NCBI GenBank assembly: GCA_964568345.1
Contig: CAZMPG010000004.1
Span: 1-47,668, forward strand
DNA length: 47,668 bases
Reading direction: 5' to 3'
Source: UBA12088 sp964568345
GTDB lineage: Bacteria > Patescibacteriota > Minisyncoccia > Phycocordibacterales > UBA12088
Part shown: one piece after another, positions 1 through 8,395 of the stretch
Numbering within the stretch: the first letter of the stretch is position 1
Layout of the letters: each line of letters starts with the position of its first letter
Notes under the pieces: model-generated
Told to the model about the DNA's origin: nothing
What the model saw: the letters and a program-made list of their open reading frames with translations, nothing else
Databases searched by the model: none
Position numbers and translations under genes: made by a program

Positions 1-968
<968 letters not shown>

Positions 969-988
969 TACGTATAACCATTACCACC

Positions 989-1351
989 ATGGCACCACAC
1001 ACCGCACCGCGCGCGAAGGCCGCTAAAGCAGCGGCGAGTAGCGAGACTTCGAAGCTGCGTATCCGCGTGAGCGCGTACGATCACAAGATCCTCGACGCTT
1101 CGATCAAGCAGATCATGGACACCGCGCTCCGCTACGACGCAAAGGTCGTCGGTCCGGTGCCCCTCCCGACGGACATCAAGAAGTACACCGTCAACCGTGC
1201 CGCATTCGTCCACAAGGACGCGCGAGAACAGTTCGAGATGCGGGTGCATCGGCGGTTGGTAGACATCCTGAATCCGGGGCCGAAGGTGGTCGAAGCGCTC
1301 ACGAACCTCTCGCTTCCCTCGGGCGTCAACATTGACGTCAAGATGAGCTAG
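989..1351 (+). CDS. rpsJ: 30S ribosomal protein S10
   Basis: S10 is a small-subunit head protein and also NusE in antitermination. The 120-residue product is longer than the usual ~103 because of a basic Ala/Lys-rich N-terminal tail of about 20 residues. The core is clear: IRVSAYDHK near residue 26, GPVPLPTDIKKYTV, and the NKDARDQ-like loop here reading HKDAREQFEMR, then the LVDI...P strand. It lies 20 bases after tuf and is followed at once by a perfect 19-bp hairpin, so the tuf-rpsJ transcript probably ends here. In most bacteria rpsJ would continue straight into rplC; here another gene intervenes. Confidence 0.97.
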   Translation: MAPHTAPRAKAAKAAASSETSKLRIRVSAYDHKILDASIKQIMDTALRYDAKVVGPVPLPTDIKKYTVNRAAFVHKDAREQFEMRVHRRLVDILNPGPKVVEALTNLSLPSGVNIDVKMS

Positions 1352-1363
1352 CGCGAGCGCTGT

Positions 1364-1405
1364 CACAACAACACAACCGCCCCTCCGGGCGGTTGTGTTG
1401 TTGTG
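1364..1405 (+). terminator. 19-bp perfect hairpin after rpsJ
   Basis: Bases 1364-1382 and 1387-1405 are exact reverse complements around a 4-base loop (CTCC). No T-run follows, so this may terminate poorly on its own or act as a 3'-end stabiliser. Its right arm contains the -35 box of the next promoter. Confidence 0.75.
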
Positions 1406-1421
1406 GATAGTGTGGTACAAT
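1393..1421 (+). promoter_or_regulatory. Promoter of the gene between rpsJ and rplC
   Basis: TTGTGT (1393-1398), a 17-base spacer and TACAAT (1416-1421) give a good sigma-70-type promoter about 30 bases upstream of the ATG at 1453. The -35 box lies within the preceding hairpin, so terminator and promoter overlap. Confidence 0.6.
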
Positions 1422-1452
1422 CCGCGCGGGTTCAACGATAGGTAGTTATCAG

Positions 1453-1980
1453 ATGAAAAAGATTCAACTCACTCCTGTAGTGGTGAAGGACAATATCATA
1501 GGGATGTGCGAGGTTGATGGGCGCCTGTTTAAGCCGGACGCGGAGCACCACGCAGCGCTTGCCAGAGATCTCCAGGATTTGTTCCGTGAGATGCTGCAGA
1601 AGTGTGGCGTAGTTGAGGCGACGCTGCACGTCGAAGTTGTAGGAGGTGAGGCAAGCTCTGTGCCTGCCGACAGGATCCATATCGTGGGGTTTTGGAAAGG
1701 TAGGGGCGGCGTGCAGTGTGCGTTTCCCTATGAGTTACCGCCAGCCTTCGCGCTCCGCCTCCGGTGGGTCGCTGGGGCGATAGCCTGGCTGCACACGGAG
1801 CACTTCAGCGAAATCGGACACCGGTGCATCCTGTGCGACGCCGCACTTGAGTTGGTAGCGACGCCTCTTGTAAAGGTGTATACCGGCGACTCCCCGAATA
1901 CAAGCCGGTGCCCCAACGTCCAGTGTTTCTCGCACGAGCTTATGGAGCACGTACGGGGAGAACAGGAGGAAGCCCGCTAA
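1453..1980 (+). CDS. Unrecognised protein with a possible zinc ribbon, between rpsJ and rplC
   Basis: This is a 175-residue protein I do not recognise. Residues 30-120 look like a mixed alpha/beta domain. Near the C-terminus are two Cys pairs, C125-x2-C128 and C153-x4-C158, followed by SH, which could bind one zinc; further Cys are at 19, 51 and 89. The C-terminal tail is acidic. It has its own promoter and is followed by a hairpin, so it appears to be a one-gene unit lodged inside the S10 cluster. There is no strong Shine-Dalgarno; the ATG at 1453 is the first in frame. Because it sits between tuf/rpsJ and the L3 operon, a link to translation is tempting, but nothing in the protein itself shows it. 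Confidence 0.75.
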   Translation: MKKIQLTPVVVKDNIIGMCEVDGRLFKPDAEHHAALARDLQDLFREMLQKCGVVEATLHVEVVGGEASSVPADRIHIVGFWKGRGGVQCAFPYELPPAFALRLRWVAGAIAWLHTEHFSEIGHRCILCDAALELVATPLVKVYTGDSPNTSRCPNVQCFSHELMEHVRGEQEEAR

Positions 1981-1996
1981 TCTACTATGGTATTTC

Positions 1997-2020
1997 CAAG
2001 GCCCACCTGCGTGGGCCTTG
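1997..2020 (+). terminator. Hairpin after the zinc-ribbon-like gene
   Basis: A 10-bp perfect stem (1997-2006 with 2011-2020) has a CTGC loop, 16 bases after the stop codon. Only a weak T-rich stretch follows. It probably ends the one-gene transcript and separates it from the rplC promoter. Confidence 0.55.
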
Positions 2021-2023
2021 TGC

Positions 2024-2051
2024 TTGCATTCCCGCCCACATCCTGTATAGT
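2024..2051 (+). promoter_or_regulatory. Promoter of the rplC operon
   Basis: TTGCAT (2024-2029), a 16-base spacer and TATAGT (2046-2051) predict a start near 2058, which gives a leader of about 100 bases before the rplC ATG at 2157. It is the first promoter-like sequence after the upstream hairpin. Confidence 0.55.
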
Positions 2052-2056
2052 ACCGA

Positions 2057-2143
2057 TGCTACGACGTCGTAGCAGCCACGTACCCCATTGGGTACCTCTG
2101 GACCAGCAAGCCGCACGGCTGAAGGTCCGTACGGCTATTTTTT
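2057..2143 (+). promoter_or_regulatory. Structured leader of rplC with a terminator-like hairpin (putative attenuator)
   Basis: The leader holds three elements in a row. First is an 18-base perfect palindrome (2057-2074). Second is a 6-bp hairpin, GTACCC (2080-2085) with GGGTAC (2090-2095). Third is a terminator-like hairpin in which 2109-2118 pair with 2127-2136 with one mismatch, directly followed by ATTTTTT (2137-2143). GGACC at 2100-2104 can instead pair with GGTCC at 2124-2128, which would break the terminator stem. This choice between two structures just before the first gene of an r-protein operon is what attenuation by a ribosomal protein would need. In E. coli, L4 controls the S10 operon leader; whether L3, L4 or another protein acts here is inference. 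Confidence 0.55.
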
Positions 2144-2156
2144 GTAGCAGTGCCCC

Positions 2157-2765
2157 ATGAAATTTTTGCTCGCAACAAAAGCATACATGACGCAGGTGTT
2201 CGATGAAGACGGTCGGGCGTACGCAGCGACCGTGCTTACCGCTGCGCCGAACACGGTGACCCAGGTGAAGGATGTCGCGCGTGACGGCTACGCTGCGGTG
2301 CAGGTCGCGTGTGGCGAACAGGCGGAGCGCCGCGTGCACCGCGCGCAGCGTCCGAAGGGCCTCTTCCGCCACTTCCGAGAGTACCGCGCGGGGGAGGGGG
2401 AGGCCATTACCGTCGCCCCCGGGAGTGTGCTGTCGGTCGGCGACGTATTCGTGGCGGGGGATAGGGTCCTCATTTCCGGCCTTTCCAAAGCGAAGGGTTT
2501 CCAGGGCGTCGTGAAGCGCCACGGTTTTTCCGGCGGTCCGCGGACGCATGGCCAGAAGCACAACGAGCGCGCACCCGGTTCAATCGGTGGCGGGCTGCGG
2601 AGCCGTGTGCCGAAGGGGATGCGCATGGCAGGGCGCACCGGCGGCCGCACCGCAACCGTGAAGAACCTCACCGTCTGTGCGGTAGATGCTGAGCGAAACC
2701 TGCTCTACATCAAAGGGGCGGTCCCCGGCAGGCGCGGTACGCTCCTCGAGGTGCGTGGCGCATAG
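2157..2765 (+). CDS. rplC: 50S ribosomal protein L3
   Basis: L3 is an early 23S rRNA binder whose long loop reaches toward the peptidyl-transferase centre. The 202-residue product has the expected length. The hallmark loop is at about residues 121-162: KGFQGVVKRHGF, GPRTHGQK, RAPGSIG, then KGMRMAGRTGG. It begins MKFLLATKAYMTQVF, matching the L3 opening (LG.K..MTQ.F). No Shine-Dalgarno is visible before the ATG. It is the first gene after the attenuator-like leader and starts the L3-L4-L23-L2 block. Confidence 0.97.
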   Translation: MKFLLATKAYMTQVFDEDGRAYAATVLTAAPNTVTQVKDVARDGYAAVQVACGEQAERRVHRAQRPKGLFRHFREYRAGEGEAITVAPGSVLSVGDVFVAGDRVLISGLSKAKGFQGVVKRHGFSGGPRTHGQKHNERAPGSIGGGLRSRVPKGMRMAGRTGGRTATVKNLTVCAVDAERNLLYIKGAVPGRRGTLLEVRGA

Positions 2766-2791
2766 GTTTTTGCTATACACATATAGTTAGT

Positions 2792-3469
2792 ATGCAAGCA
2801 ACGATATACAACATGCAGGGTGCGGCGGTTGGCGAGACACAGCTCCCCGAAGCGGTCTTTGGAGCAGCGTGGAACCGCGACCTCGTGCACCAGGTGGTGA
2901 CAGCGATGGAGGCGAATGCGCGGCACCCCATTGCCCACACCAAGACCCGTGGCGAGGTGTCCGGCACCGGCAAGAAGCCGTGGCGCCAGAAGGGCACCGG
3001 CAGCGCCCGCCATGGCTCACGCAGGTCGCCTATCTGGCGCACCGGCGGCGTCGCCCATGGCCCCCGCAATGAGCGGAGCTTCACGCAGCGGATCAACAAG
3101 CAGATGCGGACGCGTGCACTCTACGCAGTGCTCTCGAAGAAGTTTGCGGATGGTGAGGTGCTCTTCGTGGACGCGCTCACGTTCAGTGCGCCGAAGACGC
3201 GCGATGCGCTCGCGGTACTCCACAGGCTTGCGCAGGTATCCGGCTATGCATCGCTCGCGACGAAACGGCGCTGTGCAGCGCTCATCGCAGCACCGACGCT
3301 CGCGCCGCAGCTCATGAAGAGCTTCCAGAACTTCGGCAACGTCGCTGTGGAGGCAGTGCGCAACCTTAACCCGGTCGAGCTCCTCCGCTACAAGTACCTC
3401 ATCCTTGCGGCAGCACCCGAGGCTATCCAGGTGCTCGCGGAGCGTGGTGCGGCTACCCGCGAAGCGTAA
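2792..3469 (+). CDS. rplD: 50S ribosomal protein L4
   Basis: L4 binds domain I of 23S rRNA and lines the exit tunnel. At 225 residues it is near the family norm. The extended tunnel loop is clear: KTRGEVSGTGKKPWRQKGTG, then ARHGSRRSP and RTGGVAHGP. The rest gives the alpha/beta domain. It follows rplC by 26 AT-rich bases that contain TATACA- and TATAGT-like words but no convincing -35. In E. coli L4 represses its own operon, so it is a candidate ligand for the rplC leader, though that is not shown here. Confidence 0.97.
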   Translation: MQATIYNMQGAAVGETQLPEAVFGAAWNRDLVHQVVTAMEANARHPIAHTKTRGEVSGTGKKPWRQKGTGSARHGSRRSPIWRTGGVAHGPRNERSFTQRINKQMRTRALYAVLSKKFADGEVLFVDALTFSAPKTRDALAVLHRLAQVSGYASLATKRRCAALIAAPTLAPQLMKSFQNFGNVAVEAVRNLNPVELLRYKYLILAAAPEAIQVLAERGAATREA

Positions 3470-3478
3470 TACAAGCGT

Positions 3479-3856
3479 ATGGCACTCTTTACAGCAAAAA
3501 CGAAAGCACCAGCGTCGCCGAAGCCGCGCGCAAAAGCGGTGAAGCCGAAAAAGGCAGGTGAGCGCACACCCACGAAAAGTGCCGGTCGTATACTCACCGC
3601 ACCGCGCATGACCGAGAAAGCCGTGTACATGAGCCTCGTCCACGCGTACGTCTTTGAGGTCGCACCCGATGCGACGAAACGCGACGTTGTGGCGGCTATT
3701 GAGGCGCTCTACCAGGTGAAGCCACGCAAGGTCACGATCGTGCGTAAGCAGCCCCGCGCATTCGTCGCGCGCATGCGCAACCGCCGTGGCACGAAGACGG
3801 GCATGAAGAAAGCGTACGTCTTCCTTGCGAAGGGCGACAAGCTCGAGATCAAGTAA
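3479..3856 (+). CDS. rplW: 50S ribosomal protein L23 with basic N-terminal extension
   Basis: L23 sits at the tunnel exit and is the docking site for trigger factor and SRP. At 125 residues it is longer than the ~95-100 typical of bacteria because of a Lys/Pro/Ala-rich tail of about 35 residues. The core begins near GRILTAPRMTEKA, with the VAPDATKRDVVAAIEALYQV strand-helix and the KPRKVTIVRKQ segment. It starts 9 bases after rplD, so co-transcription is near certain. Confidence 0.96.
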   Translation: MALFTAKTKAPASPKPRAKAVKPKKAGERTPTKSAGRILTAPRMTEKAVYMSLVHAYVFEVAPDATKRDVVAAIEALYQVKPRKVTIVRKQPRAFVARMRNRRGTKTGMKKAYVFLAKGDKLEIK

Positions 3857-3865
3857 TCCCACCGT

Positions 3866-4711
3866 ATGAAAACGTACCGACCAACCACGCAATCGCGCCG
3901 CCACATGACGACCCGCTCGTACCAGAAGGTGGTGACCGTATCGCGGCCCCACAAGGCGCTCACGCGTGGGATAAAGCGCGGCGTCGGCCGCAACAGCGCC
4001 GGCCGCATCACCTCGCGGCACCAGGGCGGTGGCCACAAGCGGAGCTACCGGACCATAGACTTCACCTTTGAGAAGCGAGACATCCCCGCGCGGGTGGAGA
4101 CGATCGAGTACGATCCAAACCGCAGCGCATACATCGCACTCGTCTGCTACGCAGACGGTGAGCGGCGGTACATGATCGCGCACGCAGCGATGCACGTCGG
4201 CGACACCTTCGTGGTGTCCGAAACGGAGAAGCCGGTAGTGGGGGTCCGCATGCCGCTCCGCGCCATCCCCATCGGCCTGTCGGTGCACAATATCGAGACG
4301 CGCCCGGGCGGCGGTGCGCGCATCGCCCGCTCCGCAGGGTCCCAGGCGATCATCATCGCCCAGGATGGGGCGTTCACCCACCTCAAGCTCGCTTCCGGCG
4401 AGGTGCGCAAGGTGCATGCGGCGGGGTGGGCAACCATTGGCGTGGTATCGAACGAGGAGCACCAGCTCGTGCACCTCGGTAAAGCGGGGCGGAGCCGCTG
4501 GCTCGGGCGTCGCCCGGTCGTCCGTGGCACCGCGATGAATCCGTTCGACCACCCGCATGGCGGTGGCGAGGGGCGCCAGGGCCGTGGCAATCGCCGCGCG
4601 CGCTCTATCTTTGGCAAGCCGACCGGCAAGGGGCACCGCACCCGCAAGCCTGGCAAGTACAGCGATGCGCTCATTGTGTCGCGCCGGAAGGTCGGGAAGC
4701 GCAGGAAGTAG
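3866..4711 (+). CDS. rplB: 50S ribosomal protein L2
   Basis: L2 binds 23S rRNA domain IV and is needed for subunit joining and peptidyl-transferase activity. The 281-residue length is typical. GRITSRHQGGGHKR is the N-terminal rRNA-binding motif, and the C-terminal loop is AMNPFDHPHGGGEGRQ, including the conserved His. A second ATG lies at 3905, but the residues from 3866 (KTYRPTTQSRRH) match the usual L2 opening of K-x-PTSPGRR, so the upstream start is chosen. Start is 9 bases after rplW. Confidence 0.97.
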   Translation: MKTYRPTTQSRRHMTTRSYQKVVTVSRPHKALTRGIKRGVGRNSAGRITSRHQGGGHKRSYRTIDFTFEKRDIPARVETIEYDPNRSAYIALVCYADGERRYMIAHAAMHVGDTFVVSETEKPVVGVRMPLRAIPIGLSVHNIETRPGGGARIARSAGSQAIIIAQDGAFTHLKLASGEVRKVHAAGWATIGVVSNEEHQLVHLGKAGRSRWLGRRPVVRGTAMNPFDHPHGGGEGRQGRGNRRARSIFGKPTGKGHRTRKPGKYSDALIVSRRKVGKRRK

Positions 4712-4714
4712 CGA

Positions 4715-4743
4715 TTGACAAGGGGCGGTGCGCTGCGTAGTAT
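4715..4743 (+). promoter_or_regulatory. Strong internal promoter before rpsS
   Basis: TTGACA (4715-4720), a 17-base spacer and TAGTAT (4738-4743). The perfect -35 and ideal spacing predict a start about 4750, 14 bases before the rpsS ATG. The -35 begins 4 bases after the rplB stop. The same TTGACA-17-TAGTAT arrangement recurs before rpsN. Confidence 0.75.
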
Positions 4744-4763
4744 GTGCGCACCATTTCAACACC

Positions 4764-5108
4764 ATGACACGATCACTTAAGAAGGGACCCTACGTTGACG
4801 AGCGCGTGCTCAAAAAGCTCGTGGGGAAAAAGCCGCTCGAGACCGGCGTCATCAAGACGTGGTCGCGCGCGTGCACCATTGCGCCCGAGATGGTTGGCTT
4901 CACCTTCGGGGTGCACAACGGGAAGACCCATGTGCCGGTCCTCTGCACCGAGGAGATGGTCGGGCACCGGCTCGGGGAGTTTTCGCCGACCACGAAGTTC
5001 CTGCGGCACGGCGGTAAGATCCAGAAGGAGCTCGAGCAGAAGAAGAAGGACGCAGAGATAGCGGCGGCAAAGGCAGCGAAGACCGCAGCAACCGGCAGCA
5101 AGAAGTAA
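4764..5108 (+). CDS. rpsS: 30S ribosomal protein S19
   Basis: S19 is in the head of the small subunit and forms a pair with S13 near the A-site tRNA. The 114-residue product opens TRSLKKGPYVDERVLKK and carries HNGKTHVPV and EEMVGHRLGEFSPT, the family signature. The frame is open further up to an ATG at 4728, but that lies inside the promoter and would add 12 unrelated residues, so 4764 is the start. The C-terminus has an Ala/Lys-rich tail of about 25 residues not seen in E. coli S19. Confidence 0.96.
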   Translation: MTRSLKKGPYVDERVLKKLVGKKPLETGVIKTWSRACTIAPEMVGFTFGVHNGKTHVPVLCTEEMVGHRLGEFSPTTKFLRHGGKIQKELEQKKKDAEIAAAKAAKTAATGSKK

Positions 5109-5129
5109 CGCCGAGCCCACACCTTTCCT

Positions 5130-5495
5130 ATGTACGCTTACCTTAAGAACTACCGTCAGTCGCCGCACAAGGTCCGCCTTGTGGCGGATGCGGTGCGCGG
5201 GAAGCAGGTGCCGGATGCGCTCGCACTCCTTGCGCACATGCCCCAGAAGAGCGCACAAGCACTCCGCAAGCTCATCGCCGCTGCGGTTGCAGGGGCTCGT
5301 GCCGACGGCCACGACGCCACAGCGCTCTTTGTGGGGCACATCACCGTTGACAAGGGTACCACGTACCGCCGCTCACTGCCGCGCGCATTCGGCCGCGCGT
5401 CGCCGATGCGGCGCACGTGCGCGCACGTGCGCGTGCTCCTCAGTGAGGATTTTATGCCGCGCCGCGCCGCACGCCGCGCTACCTCCGCCGCTTAA
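5130..5495 (+). CDS. rplV: 50S ribosomal protein L22
   Basis: L22 contacts all 23S domains and its beta hairpin lines the exit tunnel. The 121-residue product opens with YLKNYRQSPHKVRLVADAVR. It has the conserved RAFGRASPMRR hairpin tip (residues ~88-98) and ends in a basic tail. It sits 21 bases after rpsS and 12 bases before rpsC. No Shine-Dalgarno is visible in the CCTTTCCT before its ATG. Confidence 0.96.
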   Translation: MYAYLKNYRQSPHKVRLVADAVRGKQVPDALALLAHMPQKSAQALRKLIAAAVAGARADGHDATALFVGHITVDKGTTYRRSLPRAFGRASPMRRTCAHVRVLLSEDFMPRRAARRATSAA

Positions 5496-5507
5496 CCACT
5501 CTCCCGT

Positions 5508-6179
5508 ATGACCCACGTTGCTCACCCCTACGCCCATCGCCTCGGCACCATCCGTGGCTGGAAGTCACGCTGGTTTGCGAGCTCGCGCGCGCAGTACAAG
5601 CAGTTCCTCAAGACCGACACACTCATGCGCGAGTGGCTCAAGAAGCGGCTCAAGGGTATGTACGTCGGTGACATTGAGTTCGAGCGCAACGCCGCAGCGC
5701 TCCGCATCGTGGTGCGGACCGCTCGCCCGGGGATGCTCATTGGCCGGAGTGGTGAGGGGGTGCAGCGGCTCCACAAGGAACTGGCGAAGAAGCTCCAGGG
5801 CGCGCGGCTCACCACTCTCCCCGAAGTGAAGCTCGACATCGAGGAAATCCGCACGCCGGAAGCGAGCGCACAGATCGTGGCAGAGATGGTTGCCGAGGGC
5901 CTCGAGAAGCGCATGCAGTTCCGCCGTGTCCTCAAGCAGACCGTCGACAAGGTGATGGCGAACCGCGAGGTGCAGGGTGTCCGCATCGCACTCGCGGGCC
6001 GCATCGGCGGATCGGAGATGAGCCGGAGCGAGGAGGTCAAGAGGGGTCGCGTGCCACTCCAGACTATCCGTGCTGACGTTGACTTCGCACGTGCCGAGGC
6101 ATACATCGCGTACACGGGCCTCATTGGCATCAAGGTGTGGATCTACAAGGGAGACATTTTCGCGGGCGAGGTGAAGTAA
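5508..6179 (+). CDS. rpsC: 30S ribosomal protein S3
   Basis: S3 lies at the mRNA entry tunnel and contributes to helicase activity. At 223 residues it has the N-terminal segment (HPYAHRLGTIRGWKSRWF), a type II KH domain with the GRSGEGVQRLHKEL loop near residue 80, and the C-terminal domain with AGRIGGSEMSR and KVWIYKGD. It ends soon after that strand and lacks the long basic tail of E. coli S3. It is followed 10 bases later by rplP. Confidence 0.97.
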   Translation: MTHVAHPYAHRLGTIRGWKSRWFASSRAQYKQFLKTDTLMREWLKKRLKGMYVGDIEFERNAAALRIVVRTARPGMLIGRSGEGVQRLHKELAKKLQGARLTTLPEVKLDIEEIRTPEASAQIVAEMVAEGLEKRMQFRRVLKQTVDKVMANREVQGVRIALAGRIGGSEMSRSEEVKRGRVPLQTIRADVDFARAEAYIAYTGLIGIKVWIYKGDIFAGEVK

Positions 6180-6189
6180 TACCAACACT

Positions 6190-6606
6190 ATGCTACTCCC
6201 CAAAAAGGTCAAGCACCGGAAGGTGCACCGCAAGCGAGACGGTTTGCAGCAGCGCCACATGGCGACGCGTGGCATCGCGGTGTCGTTCGGCTCGTACGGC
6301 CTCAAGTGTATGGAGCCGGGCCGGGTGAGCAGCAACCAGATAGAGGCAGCGCGCCGCACCATAAGCCGTGCGATGGGGAAAACCGGCCGCACGTGGATCC
6401 GCATCTTCCCCGACCGTCCCTACACGCAGAAGGCCGCGGAGGTGGGTATGGGGAAGGGCAAGGGTGACGTCGATCGCTACGAGGCGCACGTCGAGCCAGG
6501 GCGTATCCTCTTCGAGGTGGATGGCGTGCAGATCGCGGTGGCGCGAGAGGCCTTGCGCAAGGCTGGGGCGAAGCTCCCCGTGAAGACCCGTTTTGTTGCT
6601 CGGTAA
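6190..6606 (+). CDS. rplP: 50S ribosomal protein L16
   Basis: L16 stabilises tRNA in the A site. The 138-residue product opens MLLPKKVKHRKVHR and has SFGSYGLKCMEPGRVSSNQI, the TWIRIFPDRPYTQK strand and the MGKGKGDVDRYEAHV loop. The start matches the usual L16 N-terminus, so no alternative is considered. It stands in the standard place between rpsC and rpmC. Confidence 0.97.
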   Translation: MLLPKKVKHRKVHRKRDGLQQRHMATRGIAVSFGSYGLKCMEPGRVSSNQIEAARRTISRAMGKTGRTWIRIFPDRPYTQKAAEVGMGKGKGDVDRYEAHVEPGRILFEVDGVQIAVAREALRKAGAKLPVKTRFVAR

Positions 6607-6654
6607 GGGGGTGAGGTTGCACCGACAACTCCCCCATGGTATACGTAACACACT

Positions 6655-6849
6655 ATGGCGCACCACATGAAGGCGATTAGCGGAAAGAATGAAGCGGAGC
6701 TCACGAAGCTCCTTGCGGAGAAGCGCGAGGAACTCCGTGCGTTCCGGTTCGGTACGAAGGGGAGTAGGACACGCAACACAAAAGCGGGGCTCCGCGCCCG
6801 CCGCGACATCGCGCGGATTTTGACCTACCGACGCGCACGTGCAGTCTAA
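6655..6849 (+). CDS. rpmC: 50S ribosomal protein L29
   Basis: L29 is a two-helix protein next to L23 at the tunnel exit. At 64 residues it shows the helix-turn-helix pattern ELTKLLAEKREELRAFRF followed by the basic second helix ending in RRDIARILTYRR. An alternative in-frame ATG at 6667 would remove MAHH and is nearly as good. The 48-base gap before it contains no clear promoter. Confidence 0.9.
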   Translation: MAHHMKAISGKNEAELTKLLAEKREELRAFRFGTKGSRTRNTKAGLRARRDIARILTYRRARAV

Positions 6850-6853
6850 ACGT

Positions 6854-7111
6854 ATGGAGCAGCACACAAAGCCACAGTCACACACCCGCGTGAAGACGTT
6901 TCGCGGTGTCGTTGTGTCCGACCGCATGGAGGGGACGGTGGTGGTTGCGGTGACGCGCTTCGTGCAGCACCCGAAGTACCGGAAGTTTGTGAAATCGGTC
7001 AAGAAGTACCACGCAGACGATCCGACACGGTCGCACAAGGTTGGTGACACGGTGGCAATCGTGCCGTGCCGCCCCGTGAGCAAGACGAAGCAGTTTCGGG
7101 TTGCCGCGTAA
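6854..7111 (+). CDS. rpsQ: 30S ribosomal protein S17
   Basis: S17 is an OB-fold primary 16S binder. The core reads FRGVVVSDRMEGTVVVAVTRFVQHPKY, then KKYHADD and PCRPVSKTKQF, all typical. The frame is open to an ATG at 6839 overlapping rpmC by 11 bases. The ATG at 6854 is preferred because it follows the rpmC stop in a TAAACGT-ATG context like the other genes here; it gives 85 residues. Confidence 0.94.
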   Translation: MEQHTKPQSHTRVKTFRGVVVSDRMEGTVVVAVTRFVQHPKYRKFVKSVKKYHADDPTRSHKVGDTVAIVPCRPVSKTKQFRVAA

Positions 7112-7134
7112 AGAAAAAGATCGCTGCATAAGCT

Positions 7135-7506
7135 ATGATACAACCACAGACACTCGTGAAGATTGCTGACAATACCGGCGCGAAGATCGGACGCGTCTTC
7201 AAGGTGCCCGGCGGCTCAAAGAAGCACTACGCGCGGCTCGGCGAGATCGTCGTACTCTCGGTGCAGGTTGCAGAGCCGCGGAAGATGGTGAAGAAGAAGG
7301 AGGTGCTCCACGCGGTGGTCGTGCGCACGAAGCAGCCCTTCCGCAGGAAGGACGGTTCCTACATCCGGTTCGATGAGAATGCGGTGGTCATCATTGACAA
7401 GGCGAAATACGAGCCGCGGGCGAACCGTGTGTTCGGCCCCATCCCGCGCGAAATAGCGGAGCTTGGGTACCAGAAAATAGCAAGCCTCGCGCCCGAGGTG
7501 CTGTAG
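7135..7506 (+). CDS. rplN: 50S ribosomal protein L14
   Basis: L14 is a beta-barrel protein at the subunit interface and the docking site of the silencing factor RsfS. The 123-residue product opens MIQPQTLVKIADNTGAKIGR and has RRKDGSYIRFDENAVVIID and RVFGPIPREI, all highly conserved. Length and start match the family exactly. It follows rpsQ by 23 bases. Confidence 0.97.
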   Translation: MIQPQTLVKIADNTGAKIGRVFKVPGGSKKHYARLGEIVVLSVQVAEPRKMVKKKEVLHAVVVRTKQPFRRKDGSYIRFDENAVVIIDKAKYEPRANRVFGPIPREIAELGYQKIASLAPEVL

Positions 7507-7524
7507 GAGGGTTGCAGTAAGCGT

Positions 7525-7842
7525 ATGAAGATCCACAAAGGAGACATGGTACGGGTGATGGCAGGGAAGGATGCGGGCAAGACCGGCAAGGTGCTCCGCG
7601 CGTTTCCTGCGCTCGAGCGGGTCATTGTCGAGGGGGTAAACATGCAGAAGCGGCACGAGAAGGTGAAGAAGAGTACAAAACAGGGCGGCGGCATCGTTGC
7701 TGTTGCCGCGCCGGTACACGTGTCGAACGTGCAGCTCGTGGACCCAAAGACGGGCAAGCCGACCCGCATCGGCATCACGGTGGACGAGAAAACCGGCAAG
7801 CACGTTCGCGTGGCAAAGAAGAGCGGCACGAAACTTTCCTAA
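7525..7842 (+). CDS. rplX: 50S ribosomal protein L24
   Basis: L24 is an assembly initiator at the 5' end of 23S rRNA. The 105-residue product begins with a KOW motif, KIHKGDMVRVMAGKDAGKTG, followed by VIVEGVNMQKRH. It then has the NVQLVDPKTGKPTRIG segment. A GGAGGG stretch lies upstream (7506-7511), but about 13 bases from the ATG, too far for an ideal Shine-Dalgarno. Confidence 0.95.
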   Translation: MKIHKGDMVRVMAGKDAGKTGKVLRAFPALERVIVEGVNMQKRHEKVKKSTKQGGGIVAVAAPVHVSNVQLVDPKTGKPTRIGITVDEKTGKHVRVAKKSGTKLS

Positions 7843-7846
7843 ACGT

Positions 7847-8395
7847 ATGGCAGCAGCAGCAAAAACACACGCAGAGAGGCAGCGCACAGCGTTTGAGGCG
7901 CTCAAGGGGCAGTTCGGGTACACGAATGTCATGCAAACGCCCAAGGTAGCGAAGATCGTTGTTTCGACCGGCGTCGGCAAGGTGAGCGACCCGAAGAAGA
8001 TAGAGCTCATCCAGGATCGCGTCGCCCGCATCACCGGGCAGAGGGCAGCGCCTCGCGGTGCACGGAAGAGCATCGCCTCGTTCAAGGTGCGTGAGGGGGA
8101 CACGGTGGGCTACCAGGTGACTCTGCGGGGAGAGCGGATGCGCGACTTCATGGATCGACTCGTCCACATTGCGCTCCCACGGATGCGCGACTTCCGCGGC
8201 CTCCGCCACACCGCGATAGACGAGCTCGGCAACATGACGATCGGCATCACCGAGCACACCATTTTCCCCGAGACTTCAGACGAAGAGCAGCGCGATGTCT
8301 TCGGTATGTCGATCACGATCGTGACGACCGCGCCGTCGCGCGCCGAGGCTGAGGCGTACCTCCGGCACATGGGCGTGCCGCTCAAGAAGGCGTAG
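7847..8395 (+). CDS. rplE: 50S ribosomal protein L5
   Basis: L5 binds 5S rRNA and contacts P-site tRNA. The frame is open far upstream over rplX, but L5 begins at the ATG at 7847, four bases after the rplX stop, giving 182 residues against ~179 in E. coli. Signatures are PKVAKIVVSTGVG, the KSIASFKVREGDTVGYQVTLRG strand pair and NMTIGITEHTIFPE. It is the last gene before a bidirectional terminator that divides the r-protein cluster. Confidence 0.96.
   Translation: MAAAAKTHAERQRTAFEALKGQFGYTNVMQTPKVAKIVVSTGVGKVSDPKKIELIQDRVARITGQRAAPRGARKSIASFKVREGDTVGYQVTLRGERMRDFMDRLVHIALPRMRDFRGLRHTAIDELGNMTIGITEHTIFPETSDEEQRDVFGMSITIVTTAPSRAEAEAYLRHMGVPLKKA

Noticed and set aside
2766..2791. AT-rich spacer before rplD with TATACA and TATAGT words as an internal promoter
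   Set aside because: No -35 at a workable distance, and rplC-rplD are normally co-transcribed.
3017..4765. Very long minus-strand open frame (582 codons) opposite rplD-rplB
   Set aside because: It is a GC-rich shadow of the r-protein genes, with Arg/His/Ala-rich composition and no recognisable domain.
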